From: Ahaetulla prasina
Lineage: Eukaryota; Chordata; Lepidosauria; Squamata; Colubridae
Reading direction: 5' to 3'
DNA: 64,000 nucleotides
NCBI RefSeq assembly: GCF_028640845.1
Contig: NC_080539.1
Location: 179,379,459-179,443,458 of the forward strand
In this document: positions 1-12,746 of the stretch, one piece after another
Position numbering within the stretch: position 1 is the stretch's first letter
Layout of the letters: every line of letters begins with the position of its first letter
Position numbers and translations under genes: made by a program
The notes under the pieces: generated by a model
The model's database searches: none
Told to the model about the DNA's origin: nothing
What the model saw: the letters and a program-made list of their open reading frames with translations, nothing else

Positions 1-475
1 AAGCTGGCAAGCCTGGAAATAATGTGGGACCAGAGATGGTCCTGGGAACTTTAGTCTGCCTTCTCTAGAAGTGGGGTCAGAGAAACCTCAAGAGTTCATG
101 GCCAGCATGACAGCCACGAGCCTCTCTTGGTTATCCAAGGCCTGAGTGGTCAAGGCTTCCCAGATGGTGACATTTGGGGTGATTAATTTCTCTTTGTCCT
201 GCTGTCTGTTAAAGAGGCAGTGGTTCTCCCACTCCTCAAGAGCTATCACTAAACCCTAGAGTACTAGAAACTTTGGTCCAGTTTCCAACTTTCTCTTCCT
301 GGAGAAAGTTTGGTAGAAGATGGTTGTGCAGATGCTCCAGAGAACCCTGGAGGAAATGGATTACTTGGATCCTTTTTAATCAGATTCAAACGAGGGCATG
401 GGACCAAAACAATATATTTAAGCTTGGGTATGACCTCTGATAGGAGTGATCCTGGTTTTTCTTGATCACTTAGTG
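1..475. other. Unassigned sequence at window start
   Basis: On the minus strand a short open stretch reads LLEEWENHCLFNRQQDKEKL and later a stop, with a 77-codon frame next to it. It has a gag-like or transposon-like flavour, but I could not assign it. No PKHD1 exon was found. Confidence 0.25.
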
Positions 476-603
476 CAGGAGTGTCCAAACTCAGCAACTT
501 TAAGACTTGTGGACTTCAACTGCCAGAATTAAAATCCATAAGTCTAAAAAAACTGGGAGTTAAAATCCACAAGTCTAAAAGTTGCCGAGTTTGGACACCC
601 CTA
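476..603. mobile_element. hAT-type MITE, 128 bp
   Basis: Terminal inverted repeats (caggagtgtccaaactc at the left, its degenerate complement at the right). Flanked by acttagtg and atttagtg, 7 of 8 bases matching, the 8-bp target duplication expected of hAT elements. The interior is a near hairpin. Confidence 0.75.
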
Positions 604-784
604 ATTTAGTGGTTTTCAATACCGTTACTTATGATATCCTTCTGAATCCAGAAGGCTAGCATAAGTAATGATATTGAAAGAATGGATGGTACTATATTAT
701 GCTCAGGGATTCCCCCCCCCTTTCTCTAGGATAAGTTCCTGTCAGCCTTGACAGTGGAAAAGAGTTTCAGCTCCTGGGCCCCTG

Positions 785-1000
785 CTTTGTGGGGTACTGC
801 AGGTCTCAGTTCTCTCTTCTCTTGGAGTTTAACATCTACATGAAACCACTGGGTATAGTTATTCAACGGCATGGCGTAAGTATGCAGATGATACCCAGCT
901 CTACAGCTCCATTCCTATCTGCCCAGGCAATGCTGTGGACATTCTCTCTTGGAGATTGTGGGGGTTTGGATGGGAAAGAACAAGCTTTAGTTCAACCCTA
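785..1000 (+). mobile_element. Old CR1-type LINE fragment (reverse transcriptase)
   Basis: Decayed piece of the reverse transcriptase seen intact in the LINE at 11150-12760: the NIYMKPLG segment and the following catalytic region are recognisable but the active-site motif is destroyed. Confidence 0.6.
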
Positions 1001-1029
1001 ACATATCTGAGTGACTTCAGGTATTACAA

Positions 1030-1245
1030 CTTGAAGGACCCATGGTAGAATGCAGTATTGCAGGCTAACTCTTTCCACAGCCAGGAGTTTAATCAAGGTT
1101 GACTCCACCTTCTGTTCTTCTGAGGTTGATAAAATGAGGACCCAGATTGTTGGGGGCAATATGCTAACTCTGTAAAGCACTTAGAGAGGGCTGTAAAGCA
1201 TTATGGAGTGGTATATAAGTCTAAGTGCTATTGCTATTGCTACAG
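1030..1245 (+). mobile_element. tRNA-derived SINE (family ending ctaagtgctattgct)
   Basis: Contains gcagtattgcaggcta near the head, the ttgggggcaatatgct block, and the shared 3' end gtatataagtctaagtgct. The same family recurs at 3826, 5342, 22753, 22917, 30597, 32805, 58192 and 62645. The family name is uncertain. Confidence 0.75.
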
Positions 1246-1465
1246 CTTCCTGATTCCAGGAATTTTCCATCTTTAATTCTGAATACAGTGATCTTTCCCC
1301 AAACAGAACCAGCACGTGCAGTCCAGGGAGGGGGGGAATTCATGACTCCTATTTGAAGAAAAGTTGGCAGCTATGACCAGAGGGATCTTTACATAGCTTT
1401 TTGTTCTTCACTTGTACCTGTTCCTAGAACATGAGGCCCCACTTGCAGTCACCTATGCTCTTGTA

Positions 1466-1589
1466 CATAGGTGTCAAACTCAATCGCGTCATGTGATGTA
1501 TCATGACATTTTTTGCCTTTGCGGAGCTGGGGTGGGCGTGGCCTGCACATGATGCATCTGGCCCATGGGCCGCCAGTTTGACACTCCTG
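1466..1589. mobile_element. hAT-type MITE, 124 bp
   Basis: Ends ggtgtcaaact and agtttgacactcctg are inverted repeats. Imperfect 8-bp flanks ctcttgta and ctctagtc. Related in sequence to the element at 36209-36343. Confidence 0.6.
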
Positions 1590-1806
1590 CTCTAGTCACT
1601 TCCTGAATGGGCTACTACAATGGCCTCTGTACTTCAGACCTGCTGCCCTTGAAGACCACCTGGTACAGAAAGTAACAGCACAAGCTGTTATGTTTGGTGC
1701 ACATCTTTGCTTCATGAGCTCCATAGGTTGCCAGAGTGCTTCTGGGTTCAACTCAAGGGGGTGGTTGTGACCTATAAAGTGATTTACTCGAGCTTCTATC
1801 TATTAA

Positions 1807-2165
1807 AAGATAAAGGTTTCCCTCGCACATATGTGCTAGTCGTTGCCGACTCTAGGGGGCGGTGCTCATCTCCATTTCAAAGCCGAAGAGCCAGCGCTGT
1901 CCGAAGACGTTTCCATGGTCATGTGGCCGGCATGACTCAACACCAAAGGCGCACGGAACGCTGTTACCTTCCCACCAAAGGTGGTCCCTATTTTTTCTAC
2001 TTGCATTTTTACGTGCTTTTGAAACTGCTAGGTTGGCAGAAGCTGGGACAAGTAACAGGAGCTCACCCCGTTACACGGCAGCACTAGGGATTCGAACCGC
2101 TGAGCTGCCAACCTTTCGATCAACAAGCTCAACGTCCTAGCCCCTGAGCCACCGTGTCCCTTTCC
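1807..2165 (-). mobile_element. Sauria-type SINE with Bov-B-like tail
   Basis: Reads on the minus strand from a tRNA-like head (ggttcgaatcc B-box at about 2090) through the ttgtcccagcttctgcca block to the aaaggtaaagg-type tail. Flanked by a 9-bp target duplication, atctattaa, at 1798-1806 and 2166-2174. Sauria SINEs are mobilised by Bov-B LINEs. Open frames across it are not genes. Confidence 0.88.
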
Positions 2166-2174
2166 ATCTATTAA

Positions 2175-3825
2175 GGAGTGTTATCTGGTAGAAACCCGGA
2201 AGAGAGCCTTTTCTGTTGTGGCACTCATAATTTAGAACATCAGGTTCCTAGAAATCATATTGGTCCTGACCTGCCAGGCTTCTGTAAGTCCTTAAACACT
2301 TGGTTCTGCCACTGGGCCTGACGGAAAGAGGTGGAACTGAGTCCCTAAATTGGTTGTGTAAATTGTTCTTGATAGATTTATTTTCACCATGGCTGTTCTT
2401 TGATGTTTTTGTTTTGTTTTTTGCCTTTCTGTTATTTATATTTTTGAACACAATTAGCGGTTAGAATAATTCATTTGAGATGGGTAGCCATTACATTGAA
2501 CTAATAAATAAAAACTCATCAAAACTTGAATATGTCCCTTCAATCGATGTCCAATGTCCAAAATGTCCAGCAAAAAGTCCCTCAATATGTAATGGCAGGA
2601 GAACGAATGCTTAAAGCAGAAGCAACCATACTTAGAGTAAGACTATAAGAAATTAAAAATATTAAGAAATTAATATTAATCGTTTGGAGAGGAGTGAGTG
2701 GGGATGGTTGGGTAGGTGTGATATTAGATACATGAGACTAAATCCTTGAAAGTTGAATCAAGAGGTGACTTCACTTTTTTGATGCTTAAATCTTCCAGCT
2801 CAAAAATGCTGATGTGATTTGAAAAAGTAGGCAGAGGCAATAATACAATTCAAGCCTATTTAATGCTCAATAAGTTCATCTTGCAAAAAGTGAACTTGCA
2901 AGGAAAAAAATTAAGAAACAGCAGGAAGAATAGCTTTAAGTCTTATATAGGAAGAAAGAAAACGAATTCTTGTGCTTTTAGATTTTATCTTCCCCAGATT
3001 AAGATGTATTGCAGCTACTGCAGAGAAAGCAATCAGATTCCCACTTCAGTCCTTACTAGTACATGCCTAGAAGTGCAAGTTGCTCACTGGTGCTTCCTCC
3101 CTCTCCTGTCATCCTAGCAGAAGGCCACTTGCCAAATAACAAAGAAGTAAACATTGCTGGGAACACTTGGAGGGAAGAGAAGGAGAAGGCTAACACGTCA
3201 AGGATTGGAGTCTGGAAATCTGTGAGATCTGGGAAAGCCATGTCCTAAAGTCAAAATCAATATTAAATGGATTCTAATAAACCAGTTCTCATCAAGGATG
3301 AGTCATAAGAGTTTGTATGGCAGTAACAAGAAAGGCCTGTGGAACAAATGCTCAGGAAATACTGTTAAGTTCTTCTTAAAATTTTCTTGTATTTATTATC
3401 TCTTACATGTATAATATTATGTTTCCCACTGGTTAGTTTTTTCTGGTCTAGGAATATGTATGAAAGATATGCAAAATATTTAACGTATGAGTGATAATGC
3501 ATTGCTGTCCTCATCCTTTGGCCATCGTGTGATGGTATAGCCAACAGAAGCCAAGAAACCCCCATACATTGCTTTTTTAATCAATTTCTGATATTACAAC
3601 ATAATTCCTACAACTGTGTCTATCAGAAGCCTTTACAAAATGGAAGGCTTACTACAGTCAACTCTGTTCCATCCAGTCTAATTCATTACCCAGTTTCCAA
3701 CAAGCTGCCCTTTCATCTTTCCCCAAATCTGCAGTCCAGCATTTGCTGATATTTCATCAAATTATTTCACCCATTTAATCCACAGTGCAAATCACAGAAA
3801 TCAAATGACTATTCACCCAGATGGA
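2175..3825. other. Intron sequence without recognisable features
   Basis: AT-rich sequence of PKHD1 intron 35 or later. Scattered short open frames on both strands show no splice context or family resemblance. Confidence 0.5.
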
Positions 3826-4048
3826 ATAGCAATAAAGTTATAGATCACTTCACAGTGCTTTACAGCCCTCTCTGAGCGGTTTATTGCCCCCAACAATCTG
3901 GGTCCTCATCTTACCTACCTCGGAAGGATGGAAGGCTGAGTCAACCTTGAGCTTGGTGAGAACTGAACTGCCAAATTGCTGACAGTTGGCAGTCAGCAGA
4001 AGTAGCCTGCAATACTGCATTCTAACCACTGTGCCACCACGGCTCCAC
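3826..4048 (-). mobile_element. tRNA-derived SINE, same family as 1030
   Basis: Reverse orientation: 3' end (atagcaataaagttatag) at the left, tgcaatactgcattctaac head at the right. Confidence 0.75.
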
Positions 4049-5141
4049 GGTTAACACTTCAGAAGGAAGTCAGAGAGACTATTACTTAGCTACGTGTTCA
4101 TTTGTTCTGCAGGCAGCATCTAACATGCAAAGATGGATTTTGTTTGGTCAAAACAAAGCAGCAGAATCTGGAAAATGCTACTAAAGCAAAATAATGTCCA
4201 GAAATATAAGGACAGTTTCTGATATTTGCCGCAAGTCTGTTCTCAGTTCTAAAAAAAGTATATTGATTATAATAGGTTTGCAACTGTGCATGCTTACATA
4301 CTATATCTTATACAGTATACATATTGTATACTACATTAGTAAGCCTATAAAATTCTACTTCATATACTTTTACCAAAAAAAGAGTAAAATTAAGTAGACT
4401 TATCATTCTCAAGCATTATATAAATATTTACAATACATAATTTGAAGCAGAGGAAAGAAAGAAAGATCTTTTGAATGGAGTTTAATGAATTGCTACTTGT
4501 GGAAGTAAAATATGACTTGCTTTCTCATAAAGGAAGAATGGTGAAACGTTGATCTGTCATTATCTCAATATCAGAATTTCCCCAAATTATCAAGTATGTG
4601 TTAACATGAATTTATTTTGCTAATGCCAATGAAGTTAGATGCCAACTGATAAGACATTTGGTGAACCAATGCATGCAGAACTGTCTAAATTCCTTAGAGA
4701 TGTCCACGTATAAGGAAAAAAGTGAAGTCCCATTACTTTTCTGACATTTTGTACCTTTTGCTAATAGCACCATTACTGTAACCCAACATACAAGAGGCCA
4801 TTAATGTATTTTTTTGACTGGCACCATTATTTCCAGTGGGAAGGGAAGGGCAGTTTGTATGACATGATTAAAGCCTTTATGTAGAAGCATGCATATACTG
4901 CACAGTGCCATAAATCTTAGCAAGAGGCTGTCAAGTAAAATTGAAACCACTTATCTGACCTATCTGCTCCTCCTCAACACATACTTCTACTTAGGCTTCA
5001 GTTGACACACTCAAGATTCTGCAATTCATATTTATTTTAGAAAGAATGGCTGCATGTGGTGTAACAAGAAAATGGCAGCATCAACTGAATACATCTCCAA
5101 AAGAACAGCAACTAACTATGTGAGCTAAATCAAATAACTGA
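4049..5141. other. AT-rich intron sequence
   Basis: No exon, repeat family or RNA gene recognised. Confidence 0.5.

Positions 5142-5200
<59 letters not shown>
5142..5200. repeat. (TC)n(TG)n microsatellite
   Basis: A run of TC dinucleotides passes directly into TG dinucleotides. Confidence 0.95.
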
Positions 5201-5341
5201 ATACATTTGCTATGTCATTTGATCAATATGATCAACAGCAAATATACAAAATACAAAATCATTATGTTTCTAACAGAATGGTTTGGGAATGAGGCAATAA
5301 AATGGAGTATATTACTTCAGACTACAGTTTAGTTGTTAAAA

Positions 5342-5585
5342 TCATGAGCCGTACTGGCACAGTGGTTAAAATGCAGTATTGCAGGCTAATTCTGCTGATT
5401 GCCGACTGCCAACAATTCGACAGTTCGTGTCCTACCGGCTAAAGGTAGACTCAGCTTTCTATCCTTCCGAAGTCAGTAACAGGAGGACACACATTGTTGG
5501 GGGCAATATGCTGACTCTGTAAACCACTTAGAGGGGGCTGTAAAGCACTGTGAAGCAGTATATAAGTCTAAGTGCTATTGCTAAA
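5342..5585 (+). mobile_element. tRNA-derived SINE, same family as 1030
   Basis: Near full length: head ggcacagtggttaaaatgc, central ttgggggcaatatgctg, end aagtctaagtgctattgct. Confidence 0.8.
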
Positions 5586-6062
5586 CTGTCTACAGATAAT
5601 AAAAATCTATAAGGGAAGTGGAATAAAGATAATCATTGATGGCAGATAGAGAATAGATATTTATTCTTCCTCAGAATGAAATTGATGGGTGCTCATTCAT
5701 TAAAGCTAATTGGCAGGAAATTTAAATTCCAAATTCACAACTTCAGACTATAATTTCTTTGTATATATGTATTCTATGTGGAACTCTTTGCAACATAACA
5801 ATGAAAATGTTTCAATGACTGTAGTAAATTTTCTATGCATGAAATTACCCTCTATAAATGCTCCTTCCCAGGATACAAAGCTATGTATTCCTACTCCTGT
5901 TAGATTACCAAAACTTACAGAGAACCAAATCATTATTTCCAATTCCACAGATAACATTTCTGTTAATTATATTTATTTATTTTATTTATTTATTTTGTCA
6001 CAACAGTATATATAAGCATAAGCATGAAATAACTATACAATATATATATATAAACATAAGTA

Positions 6063-6448
6063 CCGTATATACTCGAGTATAAGCCGAGTTTTTCAGCACG
6101 TTTTTTGTGCTGAAAAACGTCCCCTCGGCTTATACTCGGGTCTATACGGCTTATACTCGAGTTTTTTTTTTTTTAAGCCCCTCGGCTTATACTCGAGTAT
6201 ATACGGCTTATACTCGAGTTTTTTTTTTTCTTTTTTTCACATTTTACCGGACGGAAGCCCTGCCGGTGCAGTGAGAGGGCGGGGCGGGGAGCCGCCAGCC
6301 TTCTCAGCTGAGGAGGGAGGTTTCAACCGGTAGGTGCCTCATTTCCCACCCTCGGCTTATACTCGAGTCCCCAGTTTACCCCAGTTTTTGGGGTAAAATT
6401 GGGGACCTCGGCTTATACTCGGATCGGCTTATATTCGAGTATATACGG
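6063..6448. mobile_element. Mariner-like MITE with repeated ctcggcttatactcgag motif
   Basis: 386 bp between TA dinucleotides (6061-6062 and 6449-6450). Ends ccgtatatactcgagtata and its complement are inverted repeats of about 25 bp. The 17-base end motif recurs several times inside in both orientations, with an internal hairpin at 6092-6118 and GC-rich unique sequence at 6242-6350. TA target duplication points to the Tc1/mariner group. Confidence 0.75.
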
Positions 6449-9191
6449 TATGTAATAACTATATTAATTGGATATAATGAAAGGAAACAGTAGGACAGGG
6501 ACAGTTGGCATCCTTGTGCTCTTATGCCCTTACAGACCTCTTAGGAATGGGGTGAGGTCAATAGTTGACAGTTTTTGGTTAAAACTTTGGGGATTTTGGG
6601 AAGAGACCACAGTCAGGTAATGTATTCCAAGTATTAACAACTCTGTTACTGAAGTCATATTTTCTGCAATCAAGATTGGAGCGGTAATTTATAACTTATA
6701 AATTATAAATTAAACCATAACTTATGATTTTAACAATTAAACTGTAGTCTGAAGTAATATACTCCATTTTATTTCCTCATTTCCAAACCATTGTTAGAAA
6801 CATAAACTATCTTTACACTGACATGATTCACATGAATAGTCCCTAACTGTATTTCTCAGTGTGAAACGGTCAGCATTTCCAATCCCTCAGCTATGTAATG
6901 TGACAGACTTGGCAACCATTTGCATCACTAAGAAAACAAGCATCCCGGTAATATATAGTTGTGAAGACAGCTACACAATCTTACAGTTTAATTATCTTCT
7001 TCACAAACATTTCTTTCCTAGATCATTCACATCAACAGCGCAACACAAGTAAGAGCAGCCCCATCTATTTAATGCTGCCCAGACTCTTTTGTGGCAAATA
7101 GAAATGGAACTCTTGATTGCACTCTTGCCCCCAAGCGTGGTGTGGCTTCTCGGATACAATAGCAAATAGACATCTTGACTGTTTACTTGTGCAAAAGCTG
7201 CTAGATGGTAATCACAGAACCTCCCTCATTTCAGACTTTAATCCAAAAGATGGGAAGGTGGAAACCAGTTGAATACTATGGGTGGGGGAGGGGGACTTTT
7301 AAGAGTAAAGCCACTTAAAAGTAGGACCCTGGAACTAATCCCTCAGAGAGTCAGTGAGCTCCCATTCATTGAGTGTGATCAAGCAAAGAAAGGACATCTG
7401 TCAGTCATGAATCCTTTCTCTTATATTCCTACAGAGAACAGGAGTTTGGACTTGATGGCCTACTAAATGGACCCTTCTTACTTCATTCAGTTTGTGAAGA
7501 AAAGTTGTCATCCCCTGCCCCACTAAAAAAAAAAAAATCAATCTTGTCTGCCTTGTCTCTCATTCTGAATTTGGTTCCGGGACTTCAGGAAAATGTATAG
7601 TAGTGGCTGAGATGAGAGATCAAAAATATCAAAAAGTAGATGCCTGGCTGTCCCAGGTTTCCCGTCTCACAATATTAATTAAAGAAAGGAATGACAATAA
7701 GTAGCACAGGGCCAGATCAAGACCCTAAGCCAGGAATAAGCCAGAAAATTATAAAATTATAAGAAATTATAAGAAAATATAAGCCAGGAAAATTTAAAGA
7801 AACCAAATTCTATATTCATTCATTCTTGGTACGACAGATGCTAATTAAAAGTCTCCCACAGGCTCTATGTAAAAAGGACCAACTTACAACCCCTGTGCCA
7901 AGTTAAAGTTTTATTCTCCTATCATTTCCACAAACTCATTTATTTAAATAATGTTTTAATTTTAAAGGCTCATCTCCAGACTATTTTCTCATCTCCTAAA
8001 CCTGAAACCATTTTCTACCTATCATTTCCAGAAGATAAAAGGTAAAAGGAATTACTGCTAAACTGCAAAGACCTCTATAATGAAAAGACTAAGTTCATGA
8101 GCTGCCTCCATGAGGAAAAAAAATCTACTCAAACTGAAAACTATGCCAGAAGATTTTCTTGTCATTTTCTCCATCTACCTAAATTTACACTAAAAATGTT
8201 TCCGTTTATTTTTATTTACTTATTCAATTTGTTACGCACTGCAATGCAATGACTCTTGGCAGATTACATGTCTCCCAACTGAGGAAATCATAAGTAGTAT
8301 ATACACAGGCTGAATTGAGGAAAAAAAGGACTTCACTGGGTATTAATTATACTTACTGGAATTTAAATACATCCAATGGACGTAAGTATACCATCTGCAT
8401 GAATTTATTTTTGGCCTTTGCCCTGAACTTGTCTGAACAGCACAGAAACTACCAGTTTTTGGGACAAAAATTGACAAAAATAACTTGAATGTTACACAAT
8501 AGATACGTGTGTACACATAGAATTCCTACAGCAGTCAAAATATGGACCAAAGGAAAGAAAGACAGAGAAGTATAAGCAAATATTTATATTTCTTACAGAT
8601 ATTAATGGAATGCAGGAATGACACATCAATTGATTAACTCCATGTTATTCCAAATAACACAACTCACAAATAGTTTCAATTATTTTAATTCTTTCATAAG
8701 GACTGAAGAGGCAACATGATTTCTTTAAAAAAATCTGGCAGTATGCAAGAAGTATCTAACTGCTACTCCATATTCCAATAAAGCTTATCATCTTCCTGTT
8801 TCAACTACCTAATAGCCCATTGCCTGAAGAACATGAGAACAGACCATAATAACTCAGGGGGAAAAAATCTGTGATTGTGATCTCTGATTGCAGCATCAGA
8901 GGCAGGAAGAAGCGTCATTTATAAGAAAAGAGCTTGCAAAAATAAAGAGACAACAGAAAGCAATTAAATATAGCAGGCCTCATTCATATTTATTAAAATG
9001 TGGTTAACCATAGTTAAGAATTAGTTCCTTTGCTGTGCATTAGATCGGCTATTCAGTTGGAAAGCATTTAAAATTATATATTGCCTCTGCCTGGCCTAAG
9101 GTTTATTTATTTTTTTCACTTAAATGTACACAATATTACAAATTTAATTTTAAGCTGTTTGAATCAGTCTATAAAAAAGATTTGATTATAC
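6449..9191. other. Long AT-rich intron stretch
   Basis: Intron 35 sequence directly after the exon at 9192-9342 in the direction of transcription. I searched it for the next PKHD1 exon (G8 domain start) and found none, and saw no named repeat. Confidence 0.45.
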
Positions 9192-9342
9192 CTGAGTGTT
9201 CTGGCCCCAGTTTTTCCATATCTCAGTAATCTTGGCGGTAATTGGCTGATTAGGTCCCTCACACTCCATCTCTGCCTCAGTTTCCATGGTAATGTTACAG
9301 GAGCTATTATAGATGAGAACTTCATCTCTTTCCACTTTAGGG
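9192..9342 (-). CDS. PKHD1: PKHD1 exon 35 (last visible exon, before G8)
   Basis: 151 bp, two bases in and phase 0 out. Acceptor ttctcgtttcag; donor gtataa. Encodes [19 protein letters not shown] and ends KNWGQNTQ, a very conserved fibrocystin stretch that immediately precedes the first G8 domain. I could not find the next exon in the remaining 9.19 kb. Confidence 0.93.
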
Positions 9343-12300
9343 CTGAAACGAGAAGGGAGGTTAAATGGGGTGTCATCAATCTTAATGAAATGCAATTATT
9401 TTTACTCTTATTAATCATCGCAAGCCATTAGCTTGTGGCAACTCCAGACCACCATTTGTCAAACTTTGCAAATTTCTGTAATTTTGTTTCCATTCTTTTA
9501 TTGTTTGTTTTGCTTTCCCTCCCCTACACACATACATGCACCTTTATCTGCAAACCTTTCCAACAAAAAAATACACATAGGAAACATTTCTTAGAGATGC
9601 TGTACTGCCAGCCTCTCAAAATAACACACATACACATTCACTTCTAGGGCAGAAAACTAAAGAGAATAGACACTGCTTGAGTCAAAGATGGAAGTAAATC
9701 CCAAGTAGCTATTTTTTCTTACTCACACTTAATCCTGGGGAATGAATAACTTGCAACTCCCTTAGGGCAAGTGCAGAAATTGGAAAACCATATAACTGGC
9801 TAACTGGTCCCTAATTCCAACTGTGAAAAAATGAGCTCATTTAGGGTTCCAATTCCTGCTACCCAGCTGATAGCAATGATGCTTTCATGCTACCACTGGA
9901 ACATTAACTTGGTAAATTAATTAAACTTACTTAACAGCCCAGGCTAAGCAGATTCGATATATGTGCCAGTTAGTTTAGTGGGGCCCCTTTCTATACAATC
10001 TCTGTTCACATTAGGAAGTGGTAGATGGAGTGAAAGATACTCATAATAATCAGGGGGAAAACAAATAAAGGGTCATTCTTAATTAGCTCTGCTTGTTGAC
10101 AGCTGCCTACTAGAGTGGCAAGCGTTTAAGATTCTAATATCTATGTCTATATACCGAACAATGATTAGTATGTGTTCCAAATGCATTAACAAATTTCAGG
10201 TTTACTAATCCTTAAGACTGTGTGAAAGGCAGTCAGAACTTTGGTGCTGAAAGTTTGGCCTTTCCTGTCATCACCAAAACCAGGGGAGCATTTCCTCATT
10301 AGAGTTGCCAACTTCTTTTTACTCCTGTGACTTAAGATGTCACTATGAAAAGATGAATCCCCATCCCCACAAGCCATGTTTGTAACTGCAAAAAAGAGAA
10401 TAGTTGCAAGATTGCCTTCAGCAATAATTATTGTCTCGGTCATCAGAGGAGCTAATAAAACTGTTTATTAAATCACTCTGCAAGCTGGCCACAGGACTGT
10501 TACATTCTCACTTTTTGCTACTCTTTTTGAAATCTTAACACCCCAAGAATTAGCAGGAAATGTACTAAAAATCTGGCCTGTATCCTGGGTACCCAAATCA
10601 TTACAGATATCCAGACAAGACATCATTTGCTATCTAATGCAGACCATCCTTTTTTTTTCCTAATAAATTAATCCCAATCAAGTAAGATATGCTTATAAAC
10701 AAATTCATTGGGGCAAGGAGTGTGTGGACAATTTTGGAAACTGTAGAGAAATTGCAAAAAAAAAAAAGTATCAGTAGTAAGATCTCAGTATGGCAGAAAA
10801 TCCAGATTACAGTTTACTATATAGGAGCTGTCAGGTATACCTTAATTATTGTATATTCAAAACAGAGTGTTGCGCAATTGCAAGCTGAATAGCAATAACT
10901 TTCAATAATGTAGCCACTTCCCTGAACATCAGGCCAATGTATGCCATTAAGAAACTGGTGCCTAGTTAATCAGGTGGGACCGTGATCTATAGCTTAAAAC
11001 CAGGAATTGGCAACATACTGCTTTCCGAATATGGTTTAGTTGCCATGAACCTTAGCAGTGATGGAGTATCATGAAAGTTGAAGTCCAACATTTGAAGGAC
11101 CACTGGTGGTCTATCTGCCTTAAATCCACAATGCGTCTGCTTGCAAGATCAATGGCGGTGGTGAGGCCCCTCCTCAAGAAGCCCTCCCTGGACCCAGCTG
11201 TTTTGGGTAACTATCGTCCAGTCTCCAACTTTCGCTGGTGGCACATCAGTTACCCCAGTACCTGGAGGAATCTGTCTATCTAGACCCGTTCCAGTCCGGT
11301 TTCCGACCCGGGTACAGCACGGAGACAGCTTTGGTCGCATTGGTGGATGACCTCTGGAGGGCCCGGGATAGGGGTTATTCCTCTGCCCTGGTTCTCCTAG
11401 ATCTCTCAGCGGCTTTCGATACCATCGACCATGGTATCCTGCTGCGACGGTTGGGGAGTTTAGGAGTGGGAGGCACCATGTTTCGGTGGTTCTCGTCCTA
11501 TCTCTCTGACCGATCGCAGACGGTGTTGGCAGGGGGGCAGAGATCGACCTCGAGGCACCTCCTTTGTGGGGTGCCACAGGGGTCGGTTCTCTCGCCTCTC
11601 CTGTTCAACATCTATATGAAGCCACTGGGTGAGGTCATCAGTGGTTTTGGGGTGAGTTATCAACTGTACGTGGATGACACCCAGCTGTACATTTCCACCC
11701 CTGACCACCCCAATGAAGCTGTCAAAGTGTTGTCTCGGTGTTTGGAGGCTGTGCGGGTCTGGATGGGGAGAAACAGGCTCAAGCTCAACCCCTCCAAGAC
11801 TGAGTGGCTGTGGATGCCGGCATCCCGGTACAGCCAGCTGCAACCACGGCTGACTGTTGGGGGCGAATCATTGGCCCCAATGGAGAGGGTGCGCAATCTG
11901 GGTGTTCTCCTGGATGGACGGTTGTCTTTTGAAGATCATTTGGCGACCGTCTCCAGGAGAGCTTTTTACCAGGTTCACCTGGTCCGTCAGTTGCGCCCCT
12001 TTCTAGACCGGGATGCACGGTCACTCACGCCCTCGTCACTTCTCGCCTGGACTACTGCAATGCTCTCTACATGGGGCTCCCCTTGGGGAGCACCCGGAGG
12101 CTTCAGTTGGTCCAGAATGCAGCTGCGCGGGTGATAGAGGGAGCCACTCGTGGCTCCCATATAACGCCAATCCTGCGCAGACTGCACTGGCTACCTGTGG
12201 TCTTCCAGGTGCACTTTAAGATATTGGTTATCACCTTCAAAGCGCTCCATGGCATAGGACCAGGATATCTTCGGGACCACCTTCTGCTACCACATGCCTC

Positions 12301-12688
12301 CCACCGACCGGTACGCTCCCATAGAAAGGGTCTCCTCAGGGTGCCGTCAGCCAAACAGTGTCGGCTGGCGACCCCCAGGGGGAGAGCCTTCTCTGTGGGG
12401 GCACCTACCCTCTGGAACGAGCTTCCCCCAGGACTTCGACAACTTCCTGACCTCCGGACTTTTCGCCGCGAGCTGAAAACATACCTATTCTTCCAAGCAG
12501 GACTGGCTTAATAGGGGTTTTTAATTCATTTTAAATGGGGTTTATTTTTATATTATGTATTTTATATTTAAATTTAGGCCATATGGAATAAGTTTTTTAA
12601 ATAGTTTTTATTGTAATATATTGTATTGTTTTACTTGGCTGTTCACCGCCCTGAGTCCTTCGGGAGAAGGGCGGTATAAAAATTAAAA

Positions 12689-12746
<58 letters not shown>

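Noticed and set aside
2070..2110. tRNA gene-like B-box and head sequences, also at 18804, 43244 and 44325
   Set aside because: They are SINE heads followed by SINE bodies, not stand-alone tRNA genes.
1707..2140. Overlapping ORFs of 126 and 92 codons
   Set aside because: They run through a Sauria-type SINE in antisense.
10206..10385. Candidate minus-strand exon with a good acceptor (ctcttttttgcag)
   Set aside because: Length of 180 bp gives the wrong exit phase for exon 35, the donor is weak, and the translation does not resemble an IPT or fibrocystin sequence.
11149..11577. 142-codon minus-strand ORF and others around 11460-12354
   Set aside because: Shadows of the CR1-type LINE reverse transcriptase on the plus strand.
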